Of a stretch of DNA of 17,507 nt, positions 6,230-14,546 are shown one piece after another (position 1 is the first letter of the stretch; every line of letters begins with the position of its first letter). Under the pieces are notes generated by a model, which did no database searches, was not told the DNA's origin, and worked only from the letters and a program-made list of their open reading frames with translations. Origin of the DNA: Clostridia bacterium (GTDB lineage Bacteria; Bacillota; Clostridia; Christensenellales; Borkfalkiaceae); assembly GCA_017505675.1 (NCBI GenBank), contig JAFVOV010000092.1, positions 1-17,507 on the forward strand, given 5' to 3'. A program made the position numbers and the translations under genes.

Positions 6230-7093
6230 TTAGTCACCAACTACCATAGTGCCAGCGCCTTCGTCCGTTAAAATTTCCATTAAAATAGAGTGCGGAATTC
6301 TTCCGTCCATAATAACTACGTTTTTAACACCGTGTCCAATCGCGTCTATGCAACATTTTACTTTAGGTATCATACCGCCCTGAACCACGCCGTTTGCCAT
6401 TAGTTCGTTCGCTTGGCTTATGGTTATTTCAGGAATTAAAGTTGAAGGGTCGTCTTTATCTTTAAGTAAGCCTGCAATATCGGTCATCATAATAAGCCTT
6501 TCAGCATTTAACGCCCCTGCAATACGCGCCGCAGCGGTATCGCCGTTAATATTGTAAACGTTACCTTCGTCATCACAGCCTACGGTAGATATTACCGGAA
6601 TATACCCTTTTTCTAATAAATCTTTTACGCAATCAATGTTAATTTTGGTTATTTCGCCAACGTAACCCAGCCTTTTATCTTTCATCTTGGCTTCAATAAG
6701 TCTACCGTCCATACCGGAAACGCCCATAGCCTTTCCGCCTTTCATCTCTAAAAAATTTACAAGCGACTTGTTTACTTTACCTGCAAGCACCATTTGAACT
6801 ATATCAACAGTTTCTTTATCTGTAACGCGTAGCCCGTCAACGAACTCTGGCTTTTTACCGAGTTTAGCCATCATTTCACTAATTTCAGGTCCGCCACCGT
6901 GCACTAAAACCACTTTAACGCCAACTAAAGTTAAAAGCACTAAATCTTCCATAACCTGTTCTTTTAAGGTTTGGTTTATCATTGCGTTTCCGCCGTATTT
7001 TACTACTAAAACTTTGCCGTTATAATTTTGTATGTAAGGAAGCGCCTGCGTCAATACTTCAGCGCGGAGCGCGTTAGAAAAATTCTTATCCAT
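6230..7093 (-). CDS. argB: Acetylglutamate kinase
   Basis: 287 residues. It phosphorylates N-acetylglutamate, the second step of the acetylated ornithine route. Motifs are VKYGGNAM with Lys32, HGGGPE (65-70), GLRVTD (87-92) in the substrate site, NINGDTAA (181-188) and GGMIPK (239-244). An N-terminal helix of about 25 residues before the kinase core is present, and the C-terminus is EILTDEGAGTMVVGD. Both are features of the hexameric arginine-inhibited form of the enzyme. That implies feedback control of the pathway at this step, which fits an operon that uses ArgJ recycling. AAGGGG lies 6 bases before the ATG. Confidence 0.96.
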   Translation of the reverse strand: MDKNFSNALRAEVLTQALPYIQNYNGKVLVVKYGGNAMINQTLKEQVMEDLVLLTLVGVKVVLVHGGGPEISEMMAKLGKKPEFVDGLRVTDKETVDIVQMVLAGKVNKSLVNFLEMKGGKAMGVSGMDGRLIEAKMKDKRLGYVGEITKINIDCVKDLLEKGYIPVISTVGCDDEGNVYNINGDTAAARIAGALNAERLIMMTDIAGLLKDKDDPSTLIPEITISQANELMANGVVQGGMIPKVKCCIDAIGHGVKNVVIMDGRIPHSILMEILTDEGAGTMVVGD

Positions 7094-7106
7094 ATTAAAC
7101 CCCTTA

Positions 7107-8321
7107 TTAAGTGCGATAATCGCCGTTAATTTTAACGTAATCGTAAGTTAAGTCACAACCCCACGCTTTAGATGAATATTCACCGTCGTTAAGGTCAACC
7201 ATAATAATAATTTCCTTTTCAAGTAAAATTTCTTTAGCCTTTTCTTCAGAAAATTCTACGCCACTACCGTTTTTGCATACGGGTATAATACCCTTAATTG
7301 ACTTAAACGCAACGTCAATTTTATTAACGTCAACGTCTGCGCCCGAATAACCGATAGCGCAAAGCACGCGCCCCCAGTTAGCATCTGCACCGAACATAGC
7401 GGCTTTTAATAGGCTAGAGCAAATTACGCTTTTTGCAACCGTTTTTGCATCTTTAAGCGTTTTTGCACCCGTTACTGAACATTCCAAAAGTTTGCTTGCG
7501 CCTTCGCCGTCGCCTGCAATCATTCTGCAAAGCGCAACGTTTACAGAATTTAAGGCTTTCATAAATTCCTTAAAATCTTCATTGTCTTCGGTAATTTCTT
7601 CATTGCCAGCCATACCGTTTGCTAAAACGGTAACCATATCGTTAGTTGAAGTATCGCCGTCAATGCTAATCATATTAAACGTTTCTTGAATATCGCTCTT
7701 TAACGCTTTATTGAGCATTTCAGAAGAAATTTTAGCGTCGGTAGTAATGAATACCAACATAGTTGCCATATTAGGGTGTATCATACCGCTACCCTTTGCA
7801 ATACCGCCCATACGGCAAACTTTACCGCCTACGGTAAATTCAACGGCAACTTCTTTTACGGCAAGGTCGGTTGTCATAATCGCTTCAGCGGCGTTCGTTC
7901 CGCTGTCTACACTCAAACCGTCTGCCAAAGCATCCATACCGTTTTCAATAGGCGTGATATTTAACGGCTGACCTATAACGCCCGTACTTGCAACGACAAC
8001 GTCTTCAGCCTTAATGTTTAATTTTTCTGCAACTAACGCGCTCATCTTTTCTGCAATTTCAACGCCGTTTGCGTTGCAGGTGTTAGCGTTTCCGCTGTTA
8101 CAAATAACAGCCTGCGCAACGCCGTTTGCTATATGCGCTTTCGTTACTAATAAGGGCGCGCCCTTAACTAAATTAGTGGTATACACAGCCGCAGCCGTTG
8201 CAGGCACTTCGCTAAAAATAAGCGCTAAATCACGTTTTTTACGGTTATGCCTAATTCCACAATGCACTCCGTTTGCAGTAAAACCCTTTGCGGCGCAAAC
8301 GCCACCTTTTATCAATTCCAT
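7107..8321 (-). CDS. argJ: Glutamate N-acetyltransferase / amino-acid acetyltransferase
   Basis: 404 residues. It transfers the acetyl group from N-acetylornithine back to glutamate, and in the bifunctional form also uses acetyl-CoA. The precursor cleaves itself between Ala186 and Thr187 in HPNMATML, freeing Thr187 as nucleophile. STGVIG (112-117) and the C-terminal DLTYDYVKINGDYRT are family hallmarks. No argA or argE is in the operon, so ArgJ is the likely acetyl supplier. Whether it is mono- or bifunctional cannot be told from sequence. The ATG is certain from N-terminal similarity, but the AAGGAG lies about 13 bases upstream, a long spacing. Confidence 0.96.
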   Translation of the reverse strand: MELIKGGVCAAKGFTANGVHCGIRHNRKKRDLALIFSEVPATAAAVYTTNLVKGAPLLVTKAHIANGVAQAVICNSGNANTCNANGVEIAEKMSALVAEKLNIKAEDVVVASTGVIGQPLNITPIENGMDALADGLSVDSGTNAAEAIMTTDLAVKEVAVEFTVGGKVCRMGGIAKGSGMIHPNMATMLVFITTDAKISSEMLNKALKSDIQETFNMISIDGDTSTNDMVTVLANGMAGNEEITEDNEDFKEFMKALNSVNVALCRMIAGDGEGASKLLECSVTGAKTLKDAKTVAKSVICSSLLKAAMFGADANWGRVLCAIGYSGADVDVNKIDVAFKSIKGIIPVCKNGSGVEFSEEKAKEILLEKEIIIMVDLNDGEYSSKAWGCDLTYDYVKINGDYRT

Positions 8322-8346
8322 AGTAAACCCATTTCTCCTTCTTCTA

Positions 8347-9270
8347 TTAAAGTTCTAGCCCGGCAGTTTCATCTCTGCCGAGAAGTATATTCATATTTTG
8401 TATAGCAGCGCCACTTGCGCCCTTTCCTAAATTATCAAACCTTGATACTAATAAAATTCTATCGCCGTTACCAAACACGGAAACTTCCATACCGTCTTTA
8501 CCAGCCATAGAACTAGCAGATAAAAATCCGCCTTCCGCGTTTTCTTCTACGTACTTAACCAACGCGCCGTTATATATAGCCTTATATATATTTTTAACGT
8601 CTTCTACGCTACCTTTAAGTTGGCTCTTAAATAGCGGAACGGTTACTTCCATACCGCGCGGATAATCCGCAACAATCGGACAGAACGCGGGGGCGTTTTC
8701 AAGACCGCATATAGCGCTCATTTCCGGCAAATGCTTATGCGTTTGAGTTAAGCCGTATTGACGGGGCGCGCCGTAAAGAAGCGGTTTATCTTCGCTTTCG
8801 TATTCGGCTATCATCTTTTTACCACCGCCGGTATACCCCGTTATAGAAAAACAGGTAAGAAGCGCGGTTTTATCTATAAGCCCTGCATCAACTAGCGGAT
8901 TTATAAGCGCTATAAAACCGCTTGCATGGCAACCCGGATTAGCAATTCTATTTGAACTTGCAATTTTTTCCCTTACACCTTTAAGTTCAGGGAACCCGTA
9001 CGTCCATTCTGGATTTACCCTATGCGCTGTAGAAGTATCAATAACCTTTACGTTTTTATTTTCTATTAAAGAAACTGCTTCTATAGCCGCAGCATCAGGC
9101 AAGCACAAAAACGCAACGTCTGAAGCATTTAACGCTTCTTTTCTTGCAGATAAATCTTTTCTATTTTCTTCGGTAAGTTTTATTAAAGTTATATCACTTT
9201 GCGCGGATAAGCGTTTCTCTATTTTAAGCCCCGTCGTGCCTGCGCTACCGTCTATAAATACTTTATACAT
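8347..9270 (-). CDS. argC: N-acetyl-gamma-glutamyl-phosphate reductase, short (type 2) form
   Basis: 307 residues, shorter than the roughly 345-residue common form and matching the type 2 subfamily. It reduces N-acetylglutamyl phosphate with NADPH to the semialdehyde. The Rossmann start FIDGSAGTTG (6-14) binds NADPH. Cys114 in IANPGCHASG is the thioester nucleophile. GYTGGGKKM follows near residue 150. The ATG overlaps the argH stop by 8 bases (ATGTATAA), indicating translational coupling with argH. Arrangement and motifs leave little doubt about the function. Confidence 0.95.
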   Translation of the reverse strand: MYKVFIDGSAGTTGLKIEKRLSAQSDITLIKLTEENRKDLSARKEALNASDVAFLCLPDAAAIEAVSLIENKNVKVIDTSTAHRVNPEWTYGFPELKGVREKIASSNRIANPGCHASGFIALINPLVDAGLIDKTALLTCFSITGYTGGGKKMIAEYESEDKPLLYGAPRQYGLTQTHKHLPEMSAICGLENAPAFCPIVADYPRGMEVTVPLFKSQLKGSVEDVKNIYKAIYNGALVKYVEENAEGGFLSASSMAGKDGMEVSVFGNGDRILLVSRFDNLGKGASGAAIQNMNILLGRDETAGLEL

Positions 9271-9523
9271 TGCCTATTTTCCCTTTAACGTATTCTAATT
9301 GTTTTTCAACCGATTTAGGTGAAGTTCCGCCTTCGGATATACGCTTATTAACGCACGTTACAAGGCTTATTTCATCATAAAGGTCACTATCAAACACGTC
9401 GCTATATTTTTTATATTCTTCTATAGTTAAAGTTTCTAAAACCTTTCCGCAAGCGATACAGTCCCCTACGATTTGACCAACTATTTTATAAGCAGTTCTA
9501 AAAGGCAATCCTTTCTTAACCAT
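9263..9523 (-). CDS. argH: Argininosuccinate lyase, C-terminal part (separated by frameshift)
   Basis: 86 residues shown from the first ATG. In fact the frame is open and homologous back to about 9556, where it reads KGFINATDLADYMVKKGLPF, the normal ArgH helix. It covers the C-terminal helical domain of the lyase, ending SPKSVEKQLEYVKGKIGNV. It has no ribosome binding site of its own and is in the -1 frame relative to the N-terminal part. It is best viewed as the tail of one gene of about 459 residues spanning 9263-10641. Its stop overlaps the argC start. Confidence 0.85.
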   Translation of the reverse strand: MVKKGLPFRTAYKIVGQIVGDCIACGKVLETLTIEEYKKYSDVFDSDLYDEISLVTCVNKRISEGGTSPKSVEKQLEYVKGKIGNV

Positions 9524-9531
9524 ATAATCTG

Positions 9532-10641
9532 CTAAATCGGTGGCGTTAATAAACCCTTTTGCGCGGCGGAAAGCATATTTTCTTTCAAAACTTTCATAGT
9601 TGCAACCATAGGCGCAAACACGTCAAGGCACATCTTGACCGTATCAACCGCATCAAACACGCCTTCTTTATCTTCTTGCATATCTTTGTTATAAGCAAGC
9701 GGAATTCCTTTAAGAACGGTTAAAATGCCCATTAAATCACCGTAAACCCTGCCCGTTTTGCCACGAACGAGTTCCGCCATATCAGAGTTCTTTTTCTGGG
9801 GCATTATTGAAGAACCTGTGGTAAACGCATCTGAAAGTTCAACGAACTTAAATTCCCAACTGCTCCACAAAATTATTTCTTCACTAAACCTTGATAAGTG
9901 CATCATAAGCATTGACGCTGCTGCGGTAAATTCCACACAAAAATCCCTATCTGAAACGCCGTCTATACTATTTAAAGCAATTTCACTAAAGCCGAGAGTT
10001 TCTGCTTCCATAACCCTATCGGTATCGTAAGTAGTCCCCGCAAGGGCGCAACACCCTATAGGGCTTACGTTAATGCGCTTTTTTAAGTCAAAAAATCTTT
10101 CTTTATCACGGATAAGCATCATTGCGTACGCCAAAAGATGATGCCCGAACGTTACGGGTTGCGCGCGCTGTAAATGCGTGTATCCCGGCATTATGGACGT
10201 TTTATGTTCTTCCGCCTTTAAGACGATTGCTTTTAATAATTCGTCTATTTTATTTATAACGATATCGGTCTGTTCGCGCATATACATTCTCATATCGAGC
10301 GCAACTTGGTCGTTACGGCTTCTTGCGGTGTGAAGTTTTTTACCCGTTTCACCTATTCTTTCGGTTAAAACCTGTTCAACGAACATATGTATATCTTCAG
10401 CAGAGTAGTCAATTTCAAGCGCACCGCTTTCCAAATCACTCAATATTCCGTTTAAGCCGTCAATAATCGTATCTGCGTCAATTTTTGAGATTATGTTTTT
10501 TGCGCCAAGCATACTTGCGTGCGCCATGCTGCCGATAATATCTTGCTTATACATTCTGCTATCAAACTTAATTGAAGAATTGAAGTCGTCTGCAATTTTA
10601 TCGGTAACGCCGTCGGTACGCCCCGTCCACATTTTTGCCAT
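9532..10641 (-). CDS. argH: Argininosuccinate lyase, N-terminal part, frameshifted
   Basis: Cleaves argininosuccinate to arginine and fumarate, the last step of the pathway, as a homotetramer. This part contains the three conserved regions: HTARSRNDQVALD (104-116), TSIMPGYTHLQRAQP (148-162) with the catalytic His, and GSSIMPQKKNSD (276-287) with the mobile catalytic loop Ser. After AAQKG the frame runs into LLTPPI and a stop, where the family has GFxxATDLADYLVxKG. The lost residues continue in the -1 frame. One missing A in the run CAAAAGGG (plus strand TTTT, 9557-9560) explains it. Start ATG follows GGAG by 9 bases. All active-site segments lie before the break, but the C-terminal domain does not. 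Confidence 0.9.
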   Translation of the reverse strand: MAKMWTGRTDGVTDKIADDFNSSIKFDSRMYKQDIIGSMAHASMLGAKNIISKIDADTIIDGLNGILSDLESGALEIDYSAEDIHMFVEQVLTERIGETGKKLHTARSRNDQVALDMRMYMREQTDIVINKIDELLKAIVLKAEEHKTSIMPGYTHLQRAQPVTFGHHLLAYAMMLIRDKERFFDLKKRINVSPIGCCALAGTTYDTDRVMEAETLGFSEIALNSIDGVSDRDFCVEFTAAASMLMMHLSRFSEEIILWSSWEFKFVELSDAFTTGSSIMPQKKNSDMAELVRGKTGRVYGDLMGILTVLKGIPLAYNKDMQEDKEGVFDAVDTVKMCLDVFAPMVATMKVLKENMLSAAQKGLLTPPI

Positions 10642-10669
10642 TTTAATTTTCTCCGTTTCAAATGAAATT

Positions 10670-10698
10670 GTCCTGCGCGGAAAAAGACCGTGCAGGAC
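10670..10698 (-). other. Hairpin in the argG-argH gap
   Basis: An 11-bp stem with one mismatch (GTCCTGCACGG/CCGCGCAGGAC on the minus strand) and a 7-base loop. It lies 17 bases after the argG stop and 28 bases before argH. There is no clear T run in the direction of transcription, so it more likely stabilises or partially attenuates the polycistronic mRNA than ends it. Confidence 0.5.
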
Positions 10699-10714
10699 GA
10701 TATATTTTTTAGCC

Positions 10715-11938
10715 TTATTTATTATTTTCTTCGTCTACCATTGCTTGAACTTTAATAGGCAAGCCGAAAAGATTTATAAAGCCGTCAGCATCTTTCTGAT
10801 TATAATCACTTTCACCGAAAGTTGCAATCTCTTCGCTGTACAAAGAATAAGGACTCCATACACCTGCGTTAATCATATTACCTTTGTAAAGTTTTAAGCG
10901 AACTTTACCGGTAACTTTTTCTTGTGTTTTATCAACGAACGCCGCAAGCGCTTCACGGAGCGGAGTGAACCATTGTCCGTTATAAACAAGTTCCCCGTAA
11001 GTGATAGCGAGTTTCTGCTTTTCGTGCATAGTGATTTTATCAAGACACAAAGTTTCTAAAACGCTGTGCGCTTTATATAAAATCGTTCCATCGGGCGTTT
11101 CATAAACGCCACGGCACTTCATACCAACCAAACGGTTTTCAACGATATCAAGAATACCTATACCGTTTGCCCCGCCGAGTTCGTTAAGTTTTAAGATAAT
11201 GTTTTTAGCGCTCATCTTCTTGCCGTCTAATGCAACGGGCGCGCCTTGAGCAAATTCAATTTCAACGTAAGTGGGCTTATCGGGCGCGTCGATAGGAGAT
11301 ACGCCGAGTTCCAAAAAGCCTTTCTTTTCATAAGTAGGTTCGTTACCCCTGTCTTCCAAATCTAAACCTTCGTGAGATAAGTGCCACAAGTTTTTATCTT
11401 TAGAATAGTTGGTTTCCCTGTTAATTTTTAAAGGAACGTTATGCGCTTCTGCATAATCAATTTCTTCTTCACGGGACTTAATATCCCATTCACGCCACGG
11501 AGCAATGATTTTCATGTTCGGGCAGAAGTGCTTAAAGGTAAGTTCAAAACGAACTTGGTCGTTACCCTTACCGGTACAGCCGTGAGCAATAGCGTCAGCG
11601 CCTTCTTTAATAGCAATTTCAGCCATAGCCTTTGCGATACAAGGACGAGCGTGTGAAGTACCTAAAAGATATTCTTCATAAATTGCGCCTGCTTTAACGC
11701 AAGGTATAATATAGTTATCAACGTAATCGTCAGTTAAATCAAGAACGTAGAGTTTAGACGCGCCTGTTTTAAGCGCCTTTTCTTCTAACCCGTCAAGTTC
11801 GTCTGCTTGACCAACGTTTGCAGCAACTGCAATAACTTCACAGTTGTTATAATTTTCTTTAAGCCACGGGATAATAATTGAAGTATCAAGACCACCCGAA
11901 TATGCTAAAACAACCTTTTTAATATCTTCTTTTTTCAT
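10715..11938 (-). CDS. argG: Argininosuccinate synthase
   Basis: 407 residues. It joins citrulline and aspartate with ATP to form argininosuccinate, in the cytoplasm. The N-terminal P-loop AYSGGLDTS (12-20) binds ATP. Further conserved segments are GTSHARPCIAKAM and AHGCTGKGNDQVRFE in the central domain, and LWHLSHEGLDLEDRGNEP, with the tetramerisation C-terminus intact. AAGGAG lies 6 bases before the ATG. It is the first gene of the arginine operon, preceded by a consensus promoter at 11973-12001. The operon order is G-H-C-J-B-D-F, all on the minus strand. Confidence 0.97.
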   Translation of the reverse strand: MKKEDIKKVVLAYSGGLDTSIIIPWLKENYNNCEVIAVAANVGQADELDGLEEKALKTGASKLYVLDLTDDYVDNYIIPCVKAGAIYEEYLLGTSHARPCIAKAMAEIAIKEGADAIAHGCTGKGNDQVRFELTFKHFCPNMKIIAPWREWDIKSREEEIDYAEAHNVPLKINRETNYSKDKNLWHLSHEGLDLEDRGNEPTYEKKGFLELGVSPIDAPDKPTYVEIEFAQGAPVALDGKKMSAKNIILKLNELGGANGIGILDIVENRLVGMKCRGVYETPDGTILYKAHSVLETLCLDKITMHEKQKLAITYGELVYNGQWFTPLREALAAFVDKTQEKVTGKVRLKLYKGNMINAGVWSPYSLYSEEIATFGESDYNQKDADGFINLFGLPIKVQAMVDEENNK

Positions 11939-11972
11939 AAGAAACTCCTTGGAACTTTTAATTACAGCCCAT

Positions 11973-12001
11973 ATTATATACTCTTAAATCGTTAATGTCA
12001 A
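11973..12001 (-). promoter_or_regulatory. Arginine operon promoter with palindromic operator-like site
   Basis: Minus strand TTGACA (11996-12001), 17-base spacer, TATAAT (11973-11978): fully consensus. The -35 forms one arm of the palindrome TGTCAA-CAGT-TTGACA (11996-12011). Further upstream, TGAATTTTATTCA (12073-12085) and TGATTTTATTCA (12106-12117) resemble ArgR/AhrC half-site pairs, but with 3- and 2-base centres instead of 4. The rest of the gap to the next gene is AT-rich without other visible content. Confidence 0.85.
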
Positions 12002-12150
12002 CAGTTTGACACCCCTTTTATGCAATTTTTATGAATATTTTTTGAAAATATTTATTAAATAATGATTAAAGTTGAATTTTATTCACTTATATATTGCATA
12101 ATCACTGATTTTATTCATATTAAAATTTTTACAATGGAAAATCGGCATAA

Positions 12151-12188
12151 AAAAACCGCTATGCTCATAATAAAGCGTAGCGGTTTTT
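12151..12188 (-). terminator. Terminator of the PHP-SDR-aldolase operon
   Basis: An 11-bp stem AAAAACCGCTA/TAGCGGTTTTT with a 16-base loop that can add a few pairs. T runs occur on both strands. It lies 18 bases beyond the last aldolase stop. Confidence 0.8.
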
Positions 12189-12205
12189 AAGTTTTTTAGT
12201 TTAAT

Positions 12206-13234
12206 TTATTTAACTGAACGGCGATATTTTTCCGCTTCCCAGTTGTTAATGAAGTAAACTTCTTTTTCATTCATAGTTGAAACGGTAAGATTTGCGTTCT
12301 TTACGGTAGTTACTACGAATAAATACGCTGCAAGCGTTTCTTCTAAAGTGGTTGCCTGCTTAATATCGGTGTTATAGTAAACCGTGCCGTCTTTAACGAC
12401 CATAGTATTAGGCGAGTGCGCCAAAATGTTGTTTAAGTAAACTAGTTGGTCGGGATAAAGTGGGGTTTCATCTAATACCGCTTTATCTAAAACGTTATTT
12501 TTAACGAAATCGGTTACTATTTTAGTTTCGCTCTTAAACCCTGTTTCAGTAGCAACGAGAGTAACGCTTCTAAAATCGTCACCTAACCCGAAATAATTTC
12601 TAATAGTTTCATTAACGTCGGTATTAACAGCCTTTACCCTATCAATATAATCACCGGTAACTACTAAACCGTGATTTTTCATAAAGATAACTTCGGGGTA
12701 TTTGCCAGTTTCTTTAACGTAGCAGTCTATCTTATTTTTCATAGCAAGCGTAAGTTCAAAGCCGGGGTTAATATACGGTAAGAAAATAAAGCCAAAGTCT
12801 TTATCCTTAAACAATTTTTCCGCAAGGGCTTCGCCTTCTTGACTGCAAGTTAAAATATTAGCGTATACCGAGTGGGTATGAATAACGTATTTTTTAAGTA
12901 TTGCGTGAAAACCAACTTCAACGCTCGGACGGAGCGTTTGAATTCCTTGAAGCGGAACTACTGAACTTTTGCTAACTTCAGCGCTTTCCTTTTCATAATC
13001 TTTTTCAACGGAAAGGTCAACCGAATTATAATAGTTGTAAATTTTATTTTTATCAACTGCAACGAAAGCGGTTGTTTCGTTAATATCAACTAATCTATAA
13101 CCCGACGCTTTTATAAGCATAGTGCCGTTGTCGTTATTCTTTACCGAAGTATTTCCGCCGCCGCCTTGCGTATAGTCCGCACGGCTACCGGCGTATTGTG
13201 AAATATCAATTAAATCTTTAATAGTTTTTTGCAT
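12206..13234 (-). CDS. Class II aldolase, rhamnulose-1-phosphate-aldolase-like
   Basis: 342 residues, with an aldolase/adducin fold. The N-terminus has YTQGGGGNTSVK (21-32) and IKASGYRL, the phosphate-binding region seen in the aldolase half of YuxG-type bifunctional rhamnulose aldolases. The catalytic Glu106 lies in RPSVEVGFH. Metal ligands His119 and His121 are in IHTHS, and His188 is in MKNHGL. The active site therefore looks complete, and a zinc-dependent retro-aldol cleavage of a ketose 1-phosphate to DHAP and an aldehyde is expected. In YuxG this domain is fused to an SDR; here the SDR is a separate gene two places upstream. AAAGGAT precedes the ATG, 22 bases after the double aldolase. 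The exact sugar is unknown. Confidence 0.85.
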   Translation of the reverse strand: MQKTIKDLIDISQYAGSRADYTQGGGGNTSVKNNDNGTMLIKASGYRLVDINETTAFVAVDKNKIYNYYNSVDLSVEKDYEKESAEVSKSSVVPLQGIQTLRPSVEVGFHAILKKYVIHTHSVYANILTCSQEGEALAEKLFKDKDFGFIFLPYINPGFELTLAMKNKIDCYVKETGKYPEVIFMKNHGLVVTGDYIDRVKAVNTDVNETIRNYFGLGDDFRSVTLVATETGFKSETKIVTDFVKNNVLDKAVLDETPLYPDQLVYLNNILAHSPNTMVVKDGTVYYNTDIKQATTLEETLAAYLFVVTTVKNANLTVSTMNEKEVYFINNWEAEKYRRSVK

Positions 13235-13256
13235 TTTAATTATCCTTTATTTATTA

Positions 13257-14546
13257 TTATTTTAAATTAAACGCTTCGTTTATGTCTTCAACTTCTTTAT
13301 CGCTAATCATAACTATATCGCCTATCATTTTAGCGTGGATAATAGTATTTGCGGTAAATTCAGCAACTTCTAAACGGTCGAACGCGTTAATTAAAGTATT
13401 ACCGGTACTGATAACGCTATCGTTATCAACTAGTACTACGGGTGAACTTGGCGAAATCATATCGGAAATCTTTTGCGGATTAACGATATTAGTACCGAAA
13501 GGCACTCTGCCTATATCACGCATTGCTATATAAGATTCAGGAATAGTTCTTGAATCAATAGGCGTATGCGTAACACCGAACGCCATAAGATGTTCGGGGT
13601 GAGCAACGGTAATAGCGTTTACTTCAGGGTGCTGGTCGTAAATGAGTTTATGAAGCCCTACCGAACGGCTGGGGCGCTTACCTGCTTCACGCCAGTTGTG
13701 TTCTATTCTCACGATATCTTCCGGCTCAATATACTTTCTATCTACGCCGTAAGGTGTAATAAGGAAAGAATTTTCATCAAGACGAACGGAGAAAGTACCT
13801 TGCGTACTAGTAAATAGCCCTTGGTCATAAGACCTGTGAATAAGCGCGCACATTTCTTTACGCAATCTTCTTTCTTCAGAACTAAAGGTCGTGGGGATAA
13901 ATTCACCTAAAGAAGTTAAGCCCTTTCTGTTGTTAAGTTCAATTTCCTCGTCAGTAAGCGCTTGTGGCTTGCCGAGAATAGATGCCGTTATACCTATAGA
14001 CGCAGCAAAGTTAAGCGTTTCAAAGCGCTTGAACGCTTCAAACAAACTGTCAGCGCAAGTAATTACGCCGTGGTTTTCCATAATAACTGCGTTATCACCC
14101 TTTTTGATTTCTTCAACTATTCTCTGTGCGAGCGCGTCGCTACCGGGAACTTCGTATTGAGCAATACCAACGTGACCGCAAACTTGATGTGGGGTCGGTA
14201 TGATGTTTACGTTAGGTATTTGACGGATTAAACTATAACTTACAAGTGCCGGCGGATGCGCGTGTAAAACTGCGGAAACGTCCGGTCTGGTTTGATAAAC
14301 GAGTTTATGGAAAGGCAATTCAACCGAAGGCTTATGTTTACCAATCACAGTGCCGTCAGGTAAAACCTTACAAATATCCGCTGGGGTTAAAGAACCTTTA
14401 TCTATACCGGAAGGGGTTATCCAAATATTGCCTTCGCTGTCAAGAATAGAAAGGTTTCCGCCAGAAGTGGTGGTAAGCCCTTTTTGATAAACTCTATTTA
14501 TTAGCAAAACTATCTGTTCTGCGGGGTGCATTAAGTTAAAATTCAT
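13257..14546 (-). CDS. Double-domain class II aldolase with degenerate second domain
   Basis: 429 residues made of two tandem aldolase/adducin domains, about 5-205 and 225-425. Domain 1 has SGGNLS (28-33), catalytic Glu76 in KPSVELPFH, His95 and His97 in LHAHPP, and His159 in MENHGV. It looks active and fuculose/ribulose-phosphate-aldolase-like. Domain 2 keeps the fold landmarks, such as FLITPYGVD (compare IWITPSGID), but has lost the chemistry. The Glu is replaced by Ser295 in RPSRS, HAH has become VAH (314-316), and the third His is Asp376 in VDNDSV. It is probably a structural or regulatory half. AAGGAG lies 10 bases before the ATG. Second last gene of the cassette. The substrate is unknown. 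Confidence 0.85.
   Translation of the reverse strand: MNFNLMHPAEQIVLLINRVYQKGLTTTSGGNLSILDSEGNIWITPSGIDKGSLTPADICKVLPDGTVIGKHKPSVELPFHKLVYQTRPDVSAVLHAHPPALVSYSLIRQIPNVNIIPTPHQVCGHVGIAQYEVPGSDALAQRIVEEIKKGDNAVIMENHGVITCADSLFEAFKRFETLNFAASIGITASILGKPQALTDEEIELNNRKGLTSLGEFIPTTFSSEERRLRKEMCALIHRSYDQGLFTSTQGTFSVRLDENSFLITPYGVDRKYIEPEDIVRIEHNWREAGKRPSRSVGLHKLIYDQHPEVNAITVAHPEHLMAFGVTHTPIDSRTIPESYIAMRDIGRVPFGTNIVNPQKISDMISPSSPVVLVDNDSVISTGNTLINAFDRLEVAEFTANTIIHAKMIGDIVMISDKEVEDINEAFNLK

Noticed and set aside
6229..6240. A TTG start for argD overlapping the end of argB.
   Set aside because: The ATG at 6228 gives a normal ArgD N-terminus and has GGTGA six bases upstream. Nothing supports the longer form.
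8322..8345. A six-codon ORF (ATGGGTTTA...) between the argJ Shine-Dalgarno and the argJ start, as a coupling leader peptide.
   Set aside because: Its spacing to GGAG is too short for good initiation and it is only six codons long. The argJ ATG 13 bases from the AAGGAG can be used directly.
9556..9570. A programmed -1 frameshift site within argH.
   Set aside because: The classic A-AAA-AAG heptamer is absent, no downstream pseudoknot or internal Shine-Dalgarno was seen, and ArgH is not known to be recoded. A single-base loss or sequencing error is simpler.
12006..12035. A rightward promoter TTGACA-18-TATGAA divergent from the argG promoter.
   Set aside because: No plus-strand gene lies downstream of it, only the 3' end of a minus-strand operon. 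The TTGACA is better explained as the second arm of the palindrome.
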